DNA from: an uncultured Planctomycetota bacterium | GTDB lineage: Bacteria; Planctomycetota; Phycisphaerae; SM23-33 | Assembly (NCBI GenBank): GCA_903892515.1 | Contig: CAITIS010000020.1 | Span: 1 to 64,000 of the forward strand | Reading direction: 5' to 3' | DNA length: 64,000 bases | Shown here: positions 17,210-25,611 of the stretch, one piece after another | Numbering within the stretch: the stretch's first letter is position 1 | How the letters are laid out: each line of letters opens with the position of its first letter | Made by a program: the position numbers and the translations under genes | The notes under the pieces: generated by a model | What the model was told of the DNA's origin: nothing | Database searches by the model: none | Seen by the model: only the letters and a program-made list of their open reading frames with translations

Positions 17210-18394
17210 ATGGCGGACCACATTCCATTCATCACGGGCGAAGACGGCGGCAACCTCGTCAAGAAGGCCTATGCCGACTCGGACATTGTCCGGGTGCCGC
17301 TAGACCGCGCCGGGAGGTTTATTCCGCTCAAGCCGACCTCGGCGAAGGCGTGGTTGGACCCGTGCGTGGACGGGATGGACGATCTGGAGACGCGGCGTAG
17401 CCTGCCAGACAAGAAGAACAGTTGGTTCGACTTCATGAAAGCCTGCGCCAACTTCGAGAAGGTCGGCACGCCCACTTATCACGCCAAGCCCGTTCCCGCG
17501 GAGGTCTATGCCTTCGTGAAGGCAGTCCTGGACAAGTGCGCCGCGCACAAACCCGCGTGGATCACGGTGCCACAGCTTCCGCTGGTCGAGAACTCTGACC
17601 GCAACAAGATCAATCGCGCGCTGGCGGCGGCTACTGGCAAATGGAAGAGCAGCACGGGCTTCACTGGGCGCTTGATCCTCCCCATCGTGCTTACGCATCA
17701 AGAACAGGTCAATGGGAAGACCGCCCGGAACCCCAAGGTGCAGCAAGCCGAGCGGTGCTACCACGACGCCCAGGCCGACGGGTTCTGGGTCGTGGACAAG
17801 AGCCTGACGGATGACAATGGTTCATCCACCTTGATAAACAAGCGATTCCCAGGCGTGATCGACCTCCACGAGGAACTGAACGACCGCATCTCGTCCAAGA
17901 TCAGAATCGCCGGACCCTATTGGGGCCTGAATCTGGTGCTTTGGGCCAGGGGGCTCGTGGACCATCCGGCCATCGGCATCGGCTCTGGCTATCAGTTCTT
18001 CCTGGCTGGAGGCCACACGAAGCAGCCCAGCGCGAAGCTGGCGTTGCCATCGCTTCGGCGGCGCGTCGGCGTCGGACCACAGCTCAAGACGTGGCTTGAC
18101 GCGGCTATTGCGAAACTCGCCCCCTCGCACCCGGCGCACGCGGAATTCAGCGAGATCAAAAAGCAGTACACGGTGCTGAGCCAGCCAGATCGAGCGCGCG
18201 AGCAGGTCGCCACGTTCTACAAGCAGTGGTTTGACATCATCGCGGCCGTGCCGAAAGCTGGTCGCTCGATGGCAATGTTCCAGGATCTGTCCGTAGCCTA
18301 TGCGTTGGGGAAATCTTTGCCCGATCTGGACGACGAGGGAACGGCCCGGAGACCCGAGGCCGTGGTGCAACCGCTGATGCTTAGCTGCCTTTGA
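17210..18394 (+). CDS. Unrecognised 394-residue protein, possible (beta/alpha) barrel
   Basis: A 394-residue protein with a GAGGTG site four bases before its ATG, 8 bp after the FRG gene. I do not recognise the family. Alternating hydrophobic strands and amphipathic helices (AWITVPQLPLVE, RLILPIVLTHQEQ, ADGFWVVDKSL, then AGPYWGLNLVLWARGLVDH and HPAIGIGSGYQFFLAGG) suggest an alpha/beta barrel, reminiscent of T4 beta-protein-like families found in defence loci. No catalytic motif is obvious. It is the last gene of the defence operon and overlaps by 14 bp the 3' end of a convergent nuclease-like gene. Confidence 0.55.
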   Translation: MADHIPFITGEDGGNLVKKAYADSDIVRVPLDRAGRFIPLKPTSAKAWLDPCVDGMDDLETRRSLPDKKNSWFDFMKACANFEKVGTPTYHAKPVPAEVYAFVKAVLDKCAAHKPAWITVPQLPLVENSDRNKINRALAAATGKWKSSTGFTGRLILPIVLTHQEQVNGKTARNPKVQQAERCYHDAQADGFWVVDKSLTDDNGSSTLINKRFPGVIDLHEELNDRISSKIRIAGPYWGLNLVLWARGLVDHPAIGIGSGYQFFLAGGHTKQPSAKLALPSLRRRVGVGPQLKTWLDAAIAKLAPSHPAHAEFSEIKKQYTVLSQPDRAREQVATFYKQWFDIIAAVPKAGRSMAMFQDLSVAYALGKSLPDLDDEGTARRPEAVVQPLMLSCL

Positions 18395-19067
18395 GGCGTG
18401 TGCGCCAGAACTTCTCGACGCAGTAGAGTTGAATGGCTGTGTCCGCCCAGTTCATGGCGTTGCGCGCCGGCACTAGAACCTGGCAGCCTCGCCGTGCCAC
18501 GCTCAGTAGCCCAACGCCAGCGTCAAAATAGTCCGACCAACGGGATGCGTTTGCTGCAACGCGGCGAGCCACTTCAACTGGCAGGCCAACATACGACTCC
18601 TCGGCGAACCCAAGGTTATTGAACGCCTGCTGCATGGCCTCGTCGATGCGTGAGAGTTTCAGTTCAACCGCGACCAGCCGGTCTTGCAGGGGCATCCAGC
18701 CGTTGACTTTCTGCAGCCGACCGCGCGATGGGGATACGACGAAGCGGTCGGTGATAAGCCGCGCGGTCTCGTCGGACACGACCTCCTCAGGGATCGAAGG
18801 CGCGCACTGGCGGACCAGTCTGCCGAGCGAGATCGACTTCTTCGTTTCTACATCGGGAATCAGAAGCAGCAGTACGGCGCGGGTGATTGAACTGACCGCC
18901 CGCGTCTGCTTCAGGTGAAGGCGGTGAGCGACGTTGTTGGGATTGAACGTGAGGCCAACGAGGTCGCAGATGCCCCACGGCGTGATGAATTCTGACTTGA
19001 CGGTCATGCCGCTGGACTTCATCCAGCCAGCCGCCGACGCCGCCATGTCAGATTCTCTCGCGAACAT
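18381..19067 (-). CDS. PD-(D/E)XK-like protein convergent with the defence operon
   Basis: A 228-residue protein. A short strand KSEFITPWGICDLVGL (about residues 24-39) followed much later by RLVAVELKLSRIDEAMQQAF (about 131-150) fits the E...D...E-x-K plus downstream Gln-bearing helix of PD-(D/E)XK enzymes. The spacing between Asp and E-x-K (about 95 residues) is longer than usual because of a helical insertion. A similar layout is known for sce7726-type proteins, but identity is not established. The last 14 bp overlap the convergent gene. The N-terminal Met at 19067 has only a weak AGG upstream; an alternative Met lies eight codons inside. Confidence 0.55.
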   Translation of the reverse strand: MFARESDMAASAAGWMKSSGMTVKSEFITPWGICDLVGLTFNPNNVAHRLHLKQTRAVSSITRAVLLLLIPDVETKKSISLGRLVRQCAPSIPEEVVSDETARLITDRFVVSPSRGRLQKVNGWMPLQDRLVAVELKLSRIDEAMQQAFNNLGFAEESYVGLPVEVARRVAANASRWSDYFDAGVGLLSVARRGCQVLVPARNAMNWADTAIQLYCVEKFWRTRLKGS

Positions 19068-19421
19068 TGGACCTGCCTCATCCTTGTGGCGGGCAATGCC
19101 TCGCCCTATCAGGTCATCGGATTCTACGTCAGAACACCATGAGCCTCTACACCATTATGGACAGGCTGGAGGTGTTTGTGGTTGTCGCCGGCTCGTCAGC
19201 ACGACAAAAACCACCCGTCAGCAGGCAGGCTCGGCCCAGCTGTTCTCTGCGGCCCGCCTGCCGCCGATCTTGATTTGACCATGCCGCGTCCTCCCGTTCA
19301 AGCGTAAACCACAGCCCAGCCGATCATGGTCAGACCGCGCGGCGCGAGGCCGCATGCTCTTTGAAAAGTTGGGCCAAGACGCCTTCGGTGTGGTTTTCCG
19401 GCCTTCAAGCGGCGTGAGAGC
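19068..19421. other. Gap upstream of nuclease-like gene and downstream of integrase
   Basis: No gene is supported here. The left part must hold the promoter of the minus-strand nuclease-like gene. I searched it for a tRNA 3' end matching the fragment at 30284-30303 as a possible left attachment site and found none. Confidence 0.4.
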
Positions 19422-20705
19422 TTATGAAGAGGGTTGCTCGTACCGAGATCGGCCGTTTCGGCCTGTGTCGGCACCGGTCGGCACAGTTTCCCCAACCTCA
19501 GCCCCTACAAGGGCTTTGCGCCCATTCCCAGATTCAGACGACCGATCAGTGCCGACAGGTTCCGACGTGTGCTGCGCCACATTATGCGCCACATCCTGCG
19601 ACGCGTTCTTGAAGTGGTCGTCGGTCACTTGCAGGTAGTGACGGCGAGCTATATCGGGGCTGTTGCCGAGCCACTTGACCACGACGTGATCGGGGTAGCG
19701 CTCGACCAATTCCGTTTCGCGGGTGCTGCGGCAATTCTGAAAGAGCTTGGGCCACGGCACCAGCCCGGCGCGCTTGATGATCTTGGTTAGCTGGGTCCGA
19801 AGGTTCTGCCGGGTGTCCCGGTACCGCGTGATGATGTGGGTCGTGCCCGGCTCGGCTTCGTCGAATCGCTCTTGCAGATATGGCAGCAACTCCGGGAACA
19901 ACGGCACGATGCGAACGCCCGCGCCGTCGTGATGCTCGGTTTTGCTGGCGTGAACCGTGAACCGGCCCTTTTCCCAATCGACATCAGCCCAAGTCAGATT
20001 CAGAATCTCAGAGGGGCAACGAAGGCCGCCATAGCGGGCCAGGGCGAAGATCGCTCGCCACTCGGCATCAGGGCAGGCTCCAAGTACCGCCTTGGCTTCC
20101 GCTGGCGTCACGAAATGGAAGCGGCGCGGGTCCATGTAGTCGCCGCACTTGATACCCCGGAAGGGATTGCGGACCATCAATTCTGCGTCCACGGCAGCGG
20201 CGAAGAATTGCTTCACCCGGCCGACGCGCCGCCTGATCGTGCCTTCGGACAGGTTTTGCTCTTTCAGGTGAACGCGAAAGGCCTTGGCGTCGGCCTTGGT
20301 GATCGTGTCGATACGACGGTCGCCGAAGTAGCCCGTGGCGGCCGTGAAAGCTACCTCGAAGTTGAGGCGGGTGTTTTCCTTCACGTCGGTTCGGCTGTCG
20401 ATGTAGCGGCGAATCCACACCGCCACGGTCGGCAGCGCCGCGGCCGCCTCGACCGGCTCAATCAGGCCAAGCTCGACCAGCCTATCCCGCGTGGCCGCGT
20501 CCAGCCCTGTGAGCCAATCATCCGTGGCGGGCTTGGTGGCACCACCTCGGCGCTTGGCGCTCAGAATGTCCTCGACATAGAGGCGGGTTGTTTCGGCGTC
20601 GCGCTGGGTGACATGCCCCAGCCTCAGCACCCGGCGTTTACCGTTCGGGGCCGTGAACAGGATAGCCCGCGTGTCGCGACTCTTGTTGTGAGATACACTA
20701 GCCAC
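19422..20705 (-). CDS. Tyrosine recombinase / integrase
   Basis: A 427-residue integrase. The N-terminal SAM-like core-binding domain spans about residues 85-180 and the catalytic domain about 200-375. Catalytic residues visible are Arg in ARYGGLRCPSEILNLTW, Lys in HASKTEHHD, Arg in NCRSTRETEL, and the Trp/His...Tyr segment WLGNSPDIARRHYLQV with the nucleophile Tyr. The usual His of the H-x-x-R motif is replaced by Asn (NCRS). The start is a GTG at 20705 that overlaps the XRE gene stop by eight bases, so it is coupled to it. The C-terminal 60 residues are low-complexity and end near 19422. It probably mobilises the element up to the tRNA fragment at 30284-30303. Confidence 0.92.
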   Translation of the reverse strand: MASVSHNKSRDTRAILFTAPNGKRRVLRLGHVTQRDAETTRLYVEDILSAKRRGGATKPATDDWLTGLDAATRDRLVELGLIEPVEAAAALPTVAVWIRRYIDSRTDVKENTRLNFEVAFTAATGYFGDRRIDTITKADAKAFRVHLKEQNLSEGTIRRRVGRVKQFFAAAVDAELMVRNPFRGIKCGDYMDPRRFHFVTPAEAKAVLGACPDAEWRAIFALARYGGLRCPSEILNLTWADVDWEKGRFTVHASKTEHHDGAGVRIVPLFPELLPYLQERFDEAEPGTTHIITRYRDTRQNLRTQLTKIIKRAGLVPWPKLFQNCRSTRETELVERYPDHVVVKWLGNSPDIARRHYLQVTDDHFKNASQDVAHNVAQHTSEPVGTDRSSESGNGRKALVGAEVGETVPTGADTGRNGRSRYEQPSS

Positions 20706-20919
20706 GGGCCACCTTGCCCTTCTTCTTGGCCGACTGGAGCTCCAGGTCTAACGCATTCGCCAGCAGATCCAACGTCGCCAGCGTCACGCCTTTACCGTGG
20801 ACGAATCGGGAAACCGTTGCCTTGTCGATGCCCGTTGCCTGGCAGATCGAGTACATGCTGCGCCCGCAGCCTCGAAGGGCCTTTCGCACCTGATCTGAAA
20901 GCTTCATCTGCTTAGCCAT
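20698..20919 (-). CDS. XRE-family transcriptional regulator
   Basis: A 73-residue HTH protein (VRKALRGCGRSMYSICQATG, then DKATVSRFVHGKGVTLATLD), with the helix-turn-helix covering most of its length. The ATG at 20919 is preferred. An in-frame TTG at 20955 would add 12 residues, but that TTG is part of a perfect -35 box. It overlaps the integrase start by eight bases, so it probably controls the integrase operon as a Cro/C1-like repressor. Confidence 0.8.
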   Translation of the reverse strand: MAKQMKLSDQVRKALRGCGRSMYSICQATGIDKATVSRFVHGKGVTLATLDLLANALDLELQSAKKKGKVARG

Positions 20920-20926
20920 CGTCAAT

Positions 20927-20955
20927 ACCTTATCTGATGGTTGAACCTTTGTCAA
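20927..20955 (-). promoter_or_regulatory. Promoter of the XRE-integrase operon
   Basis: On the minus strand TTGACA (20955-20950) and TAAGGT (20932-20927) are separated by 17 bp. The -10 box ends seven bases before the XRE ATG, so transcription should begin at or next to the start codon, giving a leaderless message. Confidence 0.6.
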
Positions 20956-20994
20956 CTATATTCTGAGATTCGTCGATTCAAAGAACGAGGAACT

Positions 20995-21348
20995 TCACCG
21001 TCGTCCTGGTCCGTCGTTCTCTATGAGACGAACAAGGCCCTGCAACGTATGTGCGTCATCATTGCTCCGGGCGGGCAGCCGCAAGTAGTAGTCGAACAAC
21101 AGGCCGATGGCCCACCTATCTCCGCCCCGTGCCCACGTGATGAGTTGGCGAAGGATCGCCACCAGGTCGTCCACGGTGACGGCTTTCTTCCAGGCAGCGC
21201 GGAGCCGACTGCCCGCCACAGCGTCAGGATTCCCTAAGCCAAAGCTGTTGTGAGGCAGGAAACGCCCTGTCTTTGGATCGCGGCCGAGTCGTTCACGAGC
21301 CACACCGGTTGCGCCGTCGGGACCGTTTTGTAACGGTGCGTCATCCAT
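20995..21348 (-). CDS. DUF5681-like phage/element protein
   Basis: A 117-residue protein started at the ATG at 21348 (GAGG six bases upstream). It begins with a basic, Gly/Asn-rich segment (RLGRDPKTGRFLPHNSFGLG) that resembles the N-terminus of DUF5681 proteins and ends in helices WARGGDRWAIGLLFDYYLRL. Such short proteins are common in planctomycete genomic islands and have no assigned function. It lies between the XRE regulator and the primase, with the inverted repeat at 21371-21487 at its 5' side. Confidence 0.55.
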   Translation of the reverse strand: MDDAPLQNGPDGATGVARERLGRDPKTGRFLPHNSFGLGNPDAVAGSRLRAAWKKAVTVDDLVAILRQLITWARGGDRWAIGLLFDYYLRLPARSNDDAHTLQGLVRLIENDGPGRR

Positions 21349-21370
21349 GTTTGGCCTCGTTTGTTTCACG

Positions 21371-21487
21371 GGGTTCACGCGCTTCACGCGCTTCCTTCAT
21401 TTGTTGCTTTTCCTCTTTCACTTCCGTCCTTCCTGCCTAAAACACCATCTAGTTAACAAAAGAGAAAGCGCGTTAAGCGCGTGAACC
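21371..21487. repeat. 22-bp inverted repeat next to primase, candidate replication origin
   Basis: The arms 21371-21392 and 21466-21487 match at 21 of 22 positions when one is reversed. Each arm contains two copies of an ACGCGCTT-like unit. They flank 73 bp that are pyrimidine-rich and then A+T-rich, and the right arm ends 3 bp before the primase stop codon. This arrangement resembles an iteron-flanked origin of a P4-like element. It could also be a transcription-terminating or regulatory structure. Confidence 0.5.
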
Positions 21488-21490
21488 TCG

Positions 21491-23800
21491 TTAATCGCCG
21501 TAGCTGCGAAGTCCGATCCCAAGCCACACCCAGCACAGCTTGGTATTCCATGTTCGCTGGGCGTCTTGAATCGCAGGTCGGAGCCGTCGTAGGGCACGCC
21601 CCAAAGCCGTGGCCGTCATGGGCGGTCGATGATCTCTCTCGGCATCTGCGTTGTAGGCTTTCAGAAGTTCATCCTTGCTCGCCAACAGGTCCGGTCCTTC
21701 GAGAGTGTTGGCGTCCAACCACACCGCAAGCGGATCGGTCGATTGTCGGAACTCGTCCCACGCCTTTCGCAGGCTTTCTGACTGCAAGAATCCGTTCTCG
21801 CACATACCCCGCAAGGCCTGAAGTGCCAGATTCAATACGCCGGACAGTTCATCGGGAGAAGACAGTCGCGCGTCCAGAACGGCCCGCGGTATCTGTTGGC
21901 TGGGCTCAAAGGTCCGTTCAAAGGGGACCACGAGCCACCGACGAAAGAAGGCTTGGGAGGAATCCTGACTTCTGGGCGCATGATTGGCCGAGAAGATCAG
22001 TTTGGCAAACGGTGAGAACTCAAAGCTGTCGGCGTATTTTCGCTCAGCGGCCAGAACGTCGCCGCCCGTCAGTGCCTTGAAGACCGACGTGCCGGCCAAG
22101 TGGGCACTGGGTAGGTCGGGGCAAATGTTGGCCAGCTTCCCGACCAGCCGAGCGACAGAGAACTTATCCGACTCCAGCTTGTGCAGGCTGAGCCCTGTGA
22201 CGTTGCGACGTCCGATGAATGCGTTGATGGCTGCCAGGAAGGTGGACTTGCCGTTGGCGCCCTCGCCGAGCAGTAGTATTGCCAACTGCCGGATGTTGTC
22301 AGGGATCATCACCCATGCCACGATCTGCCAGGCAAGATCCACAGCGTCTTCGGGAAATACCTCGTGGATGAACTTCACCCATGCTGGACATGCCGCAGCG
22401 GGATCGTAGGCGACGGGAAGCTGCACGGCGGAGAGAAAGGCGGGGTCATGTGGCTTGAGCTTTCTCTCACGCACGTTCAGCAGACCGTTGGACAGGTTCA
22501 TAACATCAGCCTGTGGGGCATCCCAAAGCTCAGGGGCGTCAACGCGGATGTACTCCACCGCCTCAGACGCTTGATGGCTACTCCATGCCTTCGACAGCTT
22601 CCATTCTTCCAGCAGATGCTTGACGGCTTTCTTTACTGCCGTTTCGCCACCTGGCTTGTAGAACCCATCCGAGAAGAAGTAGAGCTTGCCGCCGGCATCG
22701 CGGGCGAAGTAGTGGGCCTTCAAGATTGCATCTGCCAGGCGTTTCGTCAGCCCCGGCTTCTTGGTTTGTGACCCTGCTTCCGAGTCCGCTCCAGATGCAT
22801 CTCCGTGTCCAGCTTCGTCGAAGGCCTTTCTCAACGTCCGTTCCATGTAATCGAGGCGCATGGACTTTGCCACGCCTTCACCGTGCCGCCTGCGCCATTC
22901 GATAATCAGGCTCGCCGCTTCCTGCCGCGTCCATTCGGCCGCCGCGGCGAAGTTCGCCAAGGCCATATCGTAGCTGCTGGAGCTCTGGTCCTTGAGGTCT
23001 GCCCGCTTCCGCTCCCACGTCAGGCGGAAACGCGGATCGTTCTCGATCAAGGCTTCAAGCTTGAGGGGCGGCGCTATGGCTGATGGCGACAGGTTCAGCC
23101 CGCCTTGGTGCTCAGGAGCGGACCTCGGCGCCGGATCAGGTGCCGAATCGGGTTCCGGCTTGGCCGGCCCCTCGGCTGCCAGCGCGGCAGGGTGCCCAGT
23201 GCCGAGGATCCGTTCCTCCCACCGCTGTAGCGACTCCTGGCAATCATCAACCGTCCTGGTGCCTCCCGGAACGATCGCACCGGTGACAGTGAAATAGCGA
23301 GTGAAGCCGTAAAGCTCAACGTCTCCGTCATGGTAGCTTGCCTTGCACTTGCTGGAAGACTTGCTCCCGCGGACGAAGACTTTGATGCCGCGTCCCGAGG
23401 GACTGACTTCCATGTAGCTGGCGAAGTCCCTCACGATTTCAGAGGCCCAAGGCTTAACGTTGCCTGACTCGTCCCGGCAGTTGTCGATATCGACGCCTGC
23501 GAGGCCGCCGCCGTCAGCAAACACGAAGCCGACACCGGCAACATCTGGATGAGTGCGAAGGGCGTGGATAGCCTGATCGAACGTGCCCCAGGTTTCAGGA
23601 CGGTTTGTCGCGGCATGGCGGGCGGGATCGGCCGCGGCGTAGGGAACCTTCGTCCACTTGCCGGTCTTGGATCGCTCGATCTTCCACACAACCCACTGCT
23701 GAAGCTGCTTGAGTTCTTCCGGGGCATTGGCGGCGATGAGGTCTGGATTTGACCTGGCGATTACCTTGTGCGCGTCGGTTGCTGGGTTCATGATACTCAT
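21491..23800 (-). CDS. P4-type phage/plasmid primase-helicase
   Basis: A 769-residue protein started at the ATG that overlaps the previous stop (ATGA at 23797-23800). The N-terminal part is a bifunctional primase/polymerase-like domain (LKQLQQWVVWKIERSKTGKW, then GVGFVFADGGGLAGVDIDNC with acidic metal-binding residues). The C-terminal half is a D5/P4-type SF3 helicase with Walker A LLLGEGANGKSTFLAAINAF and a downstream SANHAPRSQDSSQAFFRRW sensor region. Proteins of this type initiate replication of integrative elements by priming and unwinding. It is the largest gene of the element and shares an operon with two excisionase-like genes and a hypothetical protein. Confidence 0.9.
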   Translation of the reverse strand: MSIMNPATDAHKVIARSNPDLIAANAPEELKQLQQWVVWKIERSKTGKWTKVPYAAADPARHAATNRPETWGTFDQAIHALRTHPDVAGVGFVFADGGGLAGVDIDNCRDESGNVKPWASEIVRDFASYMEVSPSGRGIKVFVRGSKSSSKCKASYHDGDVELYGFTRYFTVTGAIVPGGTRTVDDCQESLQRWEERILGTGHPAALAAEGPAKPEPDSAPDPAPRSAPEHQGGLNLSPSAIAPPLKLEALIENDPRFRLTWERKRADLKDQSSSSYDMALANFAAAAEWTRQEAASLIIEWRRRHGEGVAKSMRLDYMERTLRKAFDEAGHGDASGADSEAGSQTKKPGLTKRLADAILKAHYFARDAGGKLYFFSDGFYKPGGETAVKKAVKHLLEEWKLSKAWSSHQASEAVEYIRVDAPELWDAPQADVMNLSNGLLNVRERKLKPHDPAFLSAVQLPVAYDPAAACPAWVKFIHEVFPEDAVDLAWQIVAWVMIPDNIRQLAILLLGEGANGKSTFLAAINAFIGRRNVTGLSLHKLESDKFSVARLVGKLANICPDLPSAHLAGTSVFKALTGGDVLAAERKYADSFEFSPFAKLIFSANHAPRSQDSSQAFFRRWLVVPFERTFEPSQQIPRAVLDARLSSPDELSGVLNLALQALRGMCENGFLQSESLRKAWDEFRQSTDPLAVWLDANTLEGPDLLASKDELLKAYNADAERDHRPPMTATALGRALRRLRPAIQDAQRTWNTKLCWVWLGIGLRSYGD

Positions 23801-24165
23801 TCGGAAAATTGCTCCGTCACCAATTCGAGATTCCCCGCCGACCCGAGCTGAACGGACAGCACCTGCTCGCGAATGCACTCCAGTAAGTCGAGGACCTCGT
23901 GCCAGTCCTTTGGCTTCAGCGAGTTGACGAAGACATGACCCACGTCCCAGAGCCTATTGTTGAACTTGACGAGGCTGAGCAGATGCTCGGGCCTGAAGCC
24001 GAGCACATATGAGTCCGCTGAGTCCACGAGGACGAGGTAGAAGTGAGGCTGCTGCGTTCCATACTGAATCCAGCGAGATACCGGGTATCCCAACATCGTC
24101 GCCAGGCGGTCGTGCGCGTCCGCCCGGGCGACAGAGTTTGCGAAGGCTGTCGTGATGGTGTTCAT
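23797..24165 (-). CDS. Hypothetical element protein
   Basis: A 122-residue protein with four-base overlaps on both sides (24162-24165 and 23797-23800), so it is translated as part of the excisionase-primase operon. It has an alpha/beta appearance (HFYLVLVDSADSYVLGFRPE, then LVKFNNRLWDVGHVFV). No motif is recognised. The close coupling to the primase suggests a role in element replication or its control. Confidence 0.55.
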   Translation of the reverse strand: MNTITTAFANSVARADAHDRLATMLGYPVSRWIQYGTQQPHFYLVLVDSADSYVLGFRPEHLLSLVKFNNRLWDVGHVFVNSLKPKDWHEVLDLLECIREQVLSVQLGSAGNLELVTEQFSE

Positions 24166-24380
24166 TTACAGCCTCCTTGCCGGCCAGGCTCCGCGCACTC
24201 GGCCAGGAACGCCTCGAAGTCCACGCGCCGGATCAGGACACGTTCGCCGACGCGATACGATTTGAGGCGGCCGCTCGTCCTGAGCTTGTGCAAGGTCCGA
24301 ATGCTCAACCCGGACAGATCGTGCGTCCTTTCGAGGCTGAGCATTTCCAACGGATCGGGGATCATGGGCTCAGCGGGCAT
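24162..24380 (-). CDS. Excisionase-like HTH_17 DNA-binding protein
   Basis: A 72-residue MerR-like winged-helix protein with the HTH_17 pattern: DLSGLSIRTLHKLRTSGRL, KSYRVGERVLIRRVDFEAFL. Proteins of this type act as excisionases or element regulators. It overlaps the upstream HTH gene by 11 bp and the downstream gene by 4 bp. Confidence 0.8.
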   Translation of the reverse strand: MPAEPMIPDPLEMLSLERTHDLSGLSIRTLHKLRTSGRLKSYRVGERVLIRRVDFEAFLAECAEPGRQGGCK

Positions 24381-24561
24381 GGTCTTGCCCTTCCGCTAAC
24401 TTTGCCAATGCAGCCCGGACCGCAGCGACATCGAAACGCAGACGGCCGCCTGCACGGAGTACGGGAATGGCTCCGCGTCTGGCTTGCTCTCGGAGATAGG
24501 GCCGCGACAGTCCAAGCCTCGCTGCTAACGCGTCCAGGCTTACGTAGCTTGTAGGTTCCAT
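24370..24561 (-). CDS. Second excisionase-like HTH_17 protein
   Basis: A 63-residue protein with the same fold (VSLDALAARLGLSRPYLREQ, then RGAIPVLRAGGRLRFDVAAV). It is the first gene of the four-gene operon leading into the primase. Two adjacent, different HTH_17 proteins suggest one may be the excisionase and the other a regulator; the sequence does not say which. Confidence 0.78.
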   Translation of the reverse strand: MEPTSYVSLDALAARLGLSRPYLREQARRGAIPVLRAGGRLRFDVAAVRAALAKLAEGQDHAR

Positions 24562-24682
24562 GTCCGCAAATTATCGGGCACGATTTGAAGGGAACGTCGG
24601 GCCTGCTACCGCTTGCTACAGCATGGGTGCGAAAAAGGCGCGAGATGCTACAGCAAAAAGGCAGGAATTCTCTTTCGCCTCA

Positions 24683-25552
24683 TCACCTGCGTTGCCACTT
24701 GCCAGCGACTTCGGCCCTGCTCAACAGGAATGGGGCATTCTTCGGAGCGTCTTTTGGCCGGTAGTCTTTGAGTTCCCCTGCGTCCACGTGCCGCTTGATG
24801 GTGTGCCGGCTGACAGCGTAATCCTTCACGACCACGGGCGTTGTAATCAAGTCGTTGGGCGTTGGCAGCGGCTCGGTTCTCGCCCCGTCTATGATCTGCG
24901 CAGGCTCCATAGCCATTTCTATCATCGCGACCTTCAAGCCGTCTTTGACAGCCGCCAAAGCCCGTTTGATGCCTTCTCCGTCGAAGCCAGTCAGTCCAAA
25001 CCCATCGGTATCAAGGGACTGACCGTCAACGTAGACCTGCAACGACGGCGGCAGGTCAATGCCTTCAAGAAGCAGCCTAAAGCCCTTGCCGCGGCGAGCC
25101 ACGTCATGGACAACCGCCACAATGAAGCACTGGGCTGGCAGCACGGCCGACGGGCGCCGGCTGGAATCGCCAAAGGGGTACAGCCAGTGGATCGGTTCGG
25201 GCGGGATGGCGGATGTGTCCAGCAGTCGAGCCGGGCCCCATCCTTCACGCACCATGTCCCCGCCGTTCGTAACTTCATCGTCTGTGAAGTAGGCTGCTGG
25301 CAGCGGCCACAAATCCCACACCAAATCAGGGCAGGGCGGGACTGACCTATCCATCGTCCTAAAGTGGGCCGCCAGGTCTCGCTCCCGCTCGGCGGTGGCT
25401 TGGTCATGCTCTGCCCACTGCCTGATGACGGCCTTGATCTGCTCATGCAGCCAATTGAGCGAGGGAGAGAAGGGCGGGAATAGCTCTGATGCCTGTCCGG
25501 CGACATCTTCAGCCACTTCGTTGCCGAAACGGGAGATTTCATCTTGCGGCAT
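24683..25552 (-). CDS. Hypothetical element protein with C-terminal HTH
   Basis: A 289-residue protein started at the ATG at 25552 (AAGGA seven bases upstream). The last 50 residues look like an HTH (VVVKDYAVSRHTIKRHVDAG, then ELKDYRPKDAPKNAPFLLSR). The middle has a WDLWPLPAAYFTDDE segment and a strand-rich domain. I do not recognise the family. A perfect inverted repeat lies 26 bp upstream of the start and could be its operator. Confidence 0.55.
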   Translation of the reverse strand: MPQDEISRFGNEVAEDVAGQASELFPPFSPSLNWLHEQIKAVIRQWAEHDQATAERERDLAAHFRTMDRSVPPCPDLVWDLWPLPAAYFTDDEVTNGGDMVREGWGPARLLDTSAIPPEPIHWLYPFGDSSRRPSAVLPAQCFIVAVVHDVARRGKGFRLLLEGIDLPPSLQVYVDGQSLDTDGFGLTGFDGEGIKRALAAVKDGLKVAMIEMAMEPAQIIDGARTEPLPTPNDLITTPVVVKDYAVSRHTIKRHVDAGELKDYRPKDAPKNAPFLLSRAEVAGKWQRR

Positions 25553-25577
25553 GTCGGTATCCTTAAATGGTTGGCCA

Positions 25578-25611
25578 GTCGATCCTCGCGGATACCGTCG
25601 CGAGGATCGAC
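25578..25611. repeat. Perfect 13-bp inverted repeat
   Basis: The arms GTCGATCCTCGCG (25578-25590) and its exact complement (25599-25611) flank an 8-bp loop. No T-run follows on either strand, so it is not a typical terminator. It lies in the 5' region of the minus-strand HTH-containing gene. Confidence 0.65.

Noticed and set aside
20920-20955. TTG start extending the XRE protein by 12 residues
   Set aside because: The TTG is part of the -35 box, so it would not be in the transcript.
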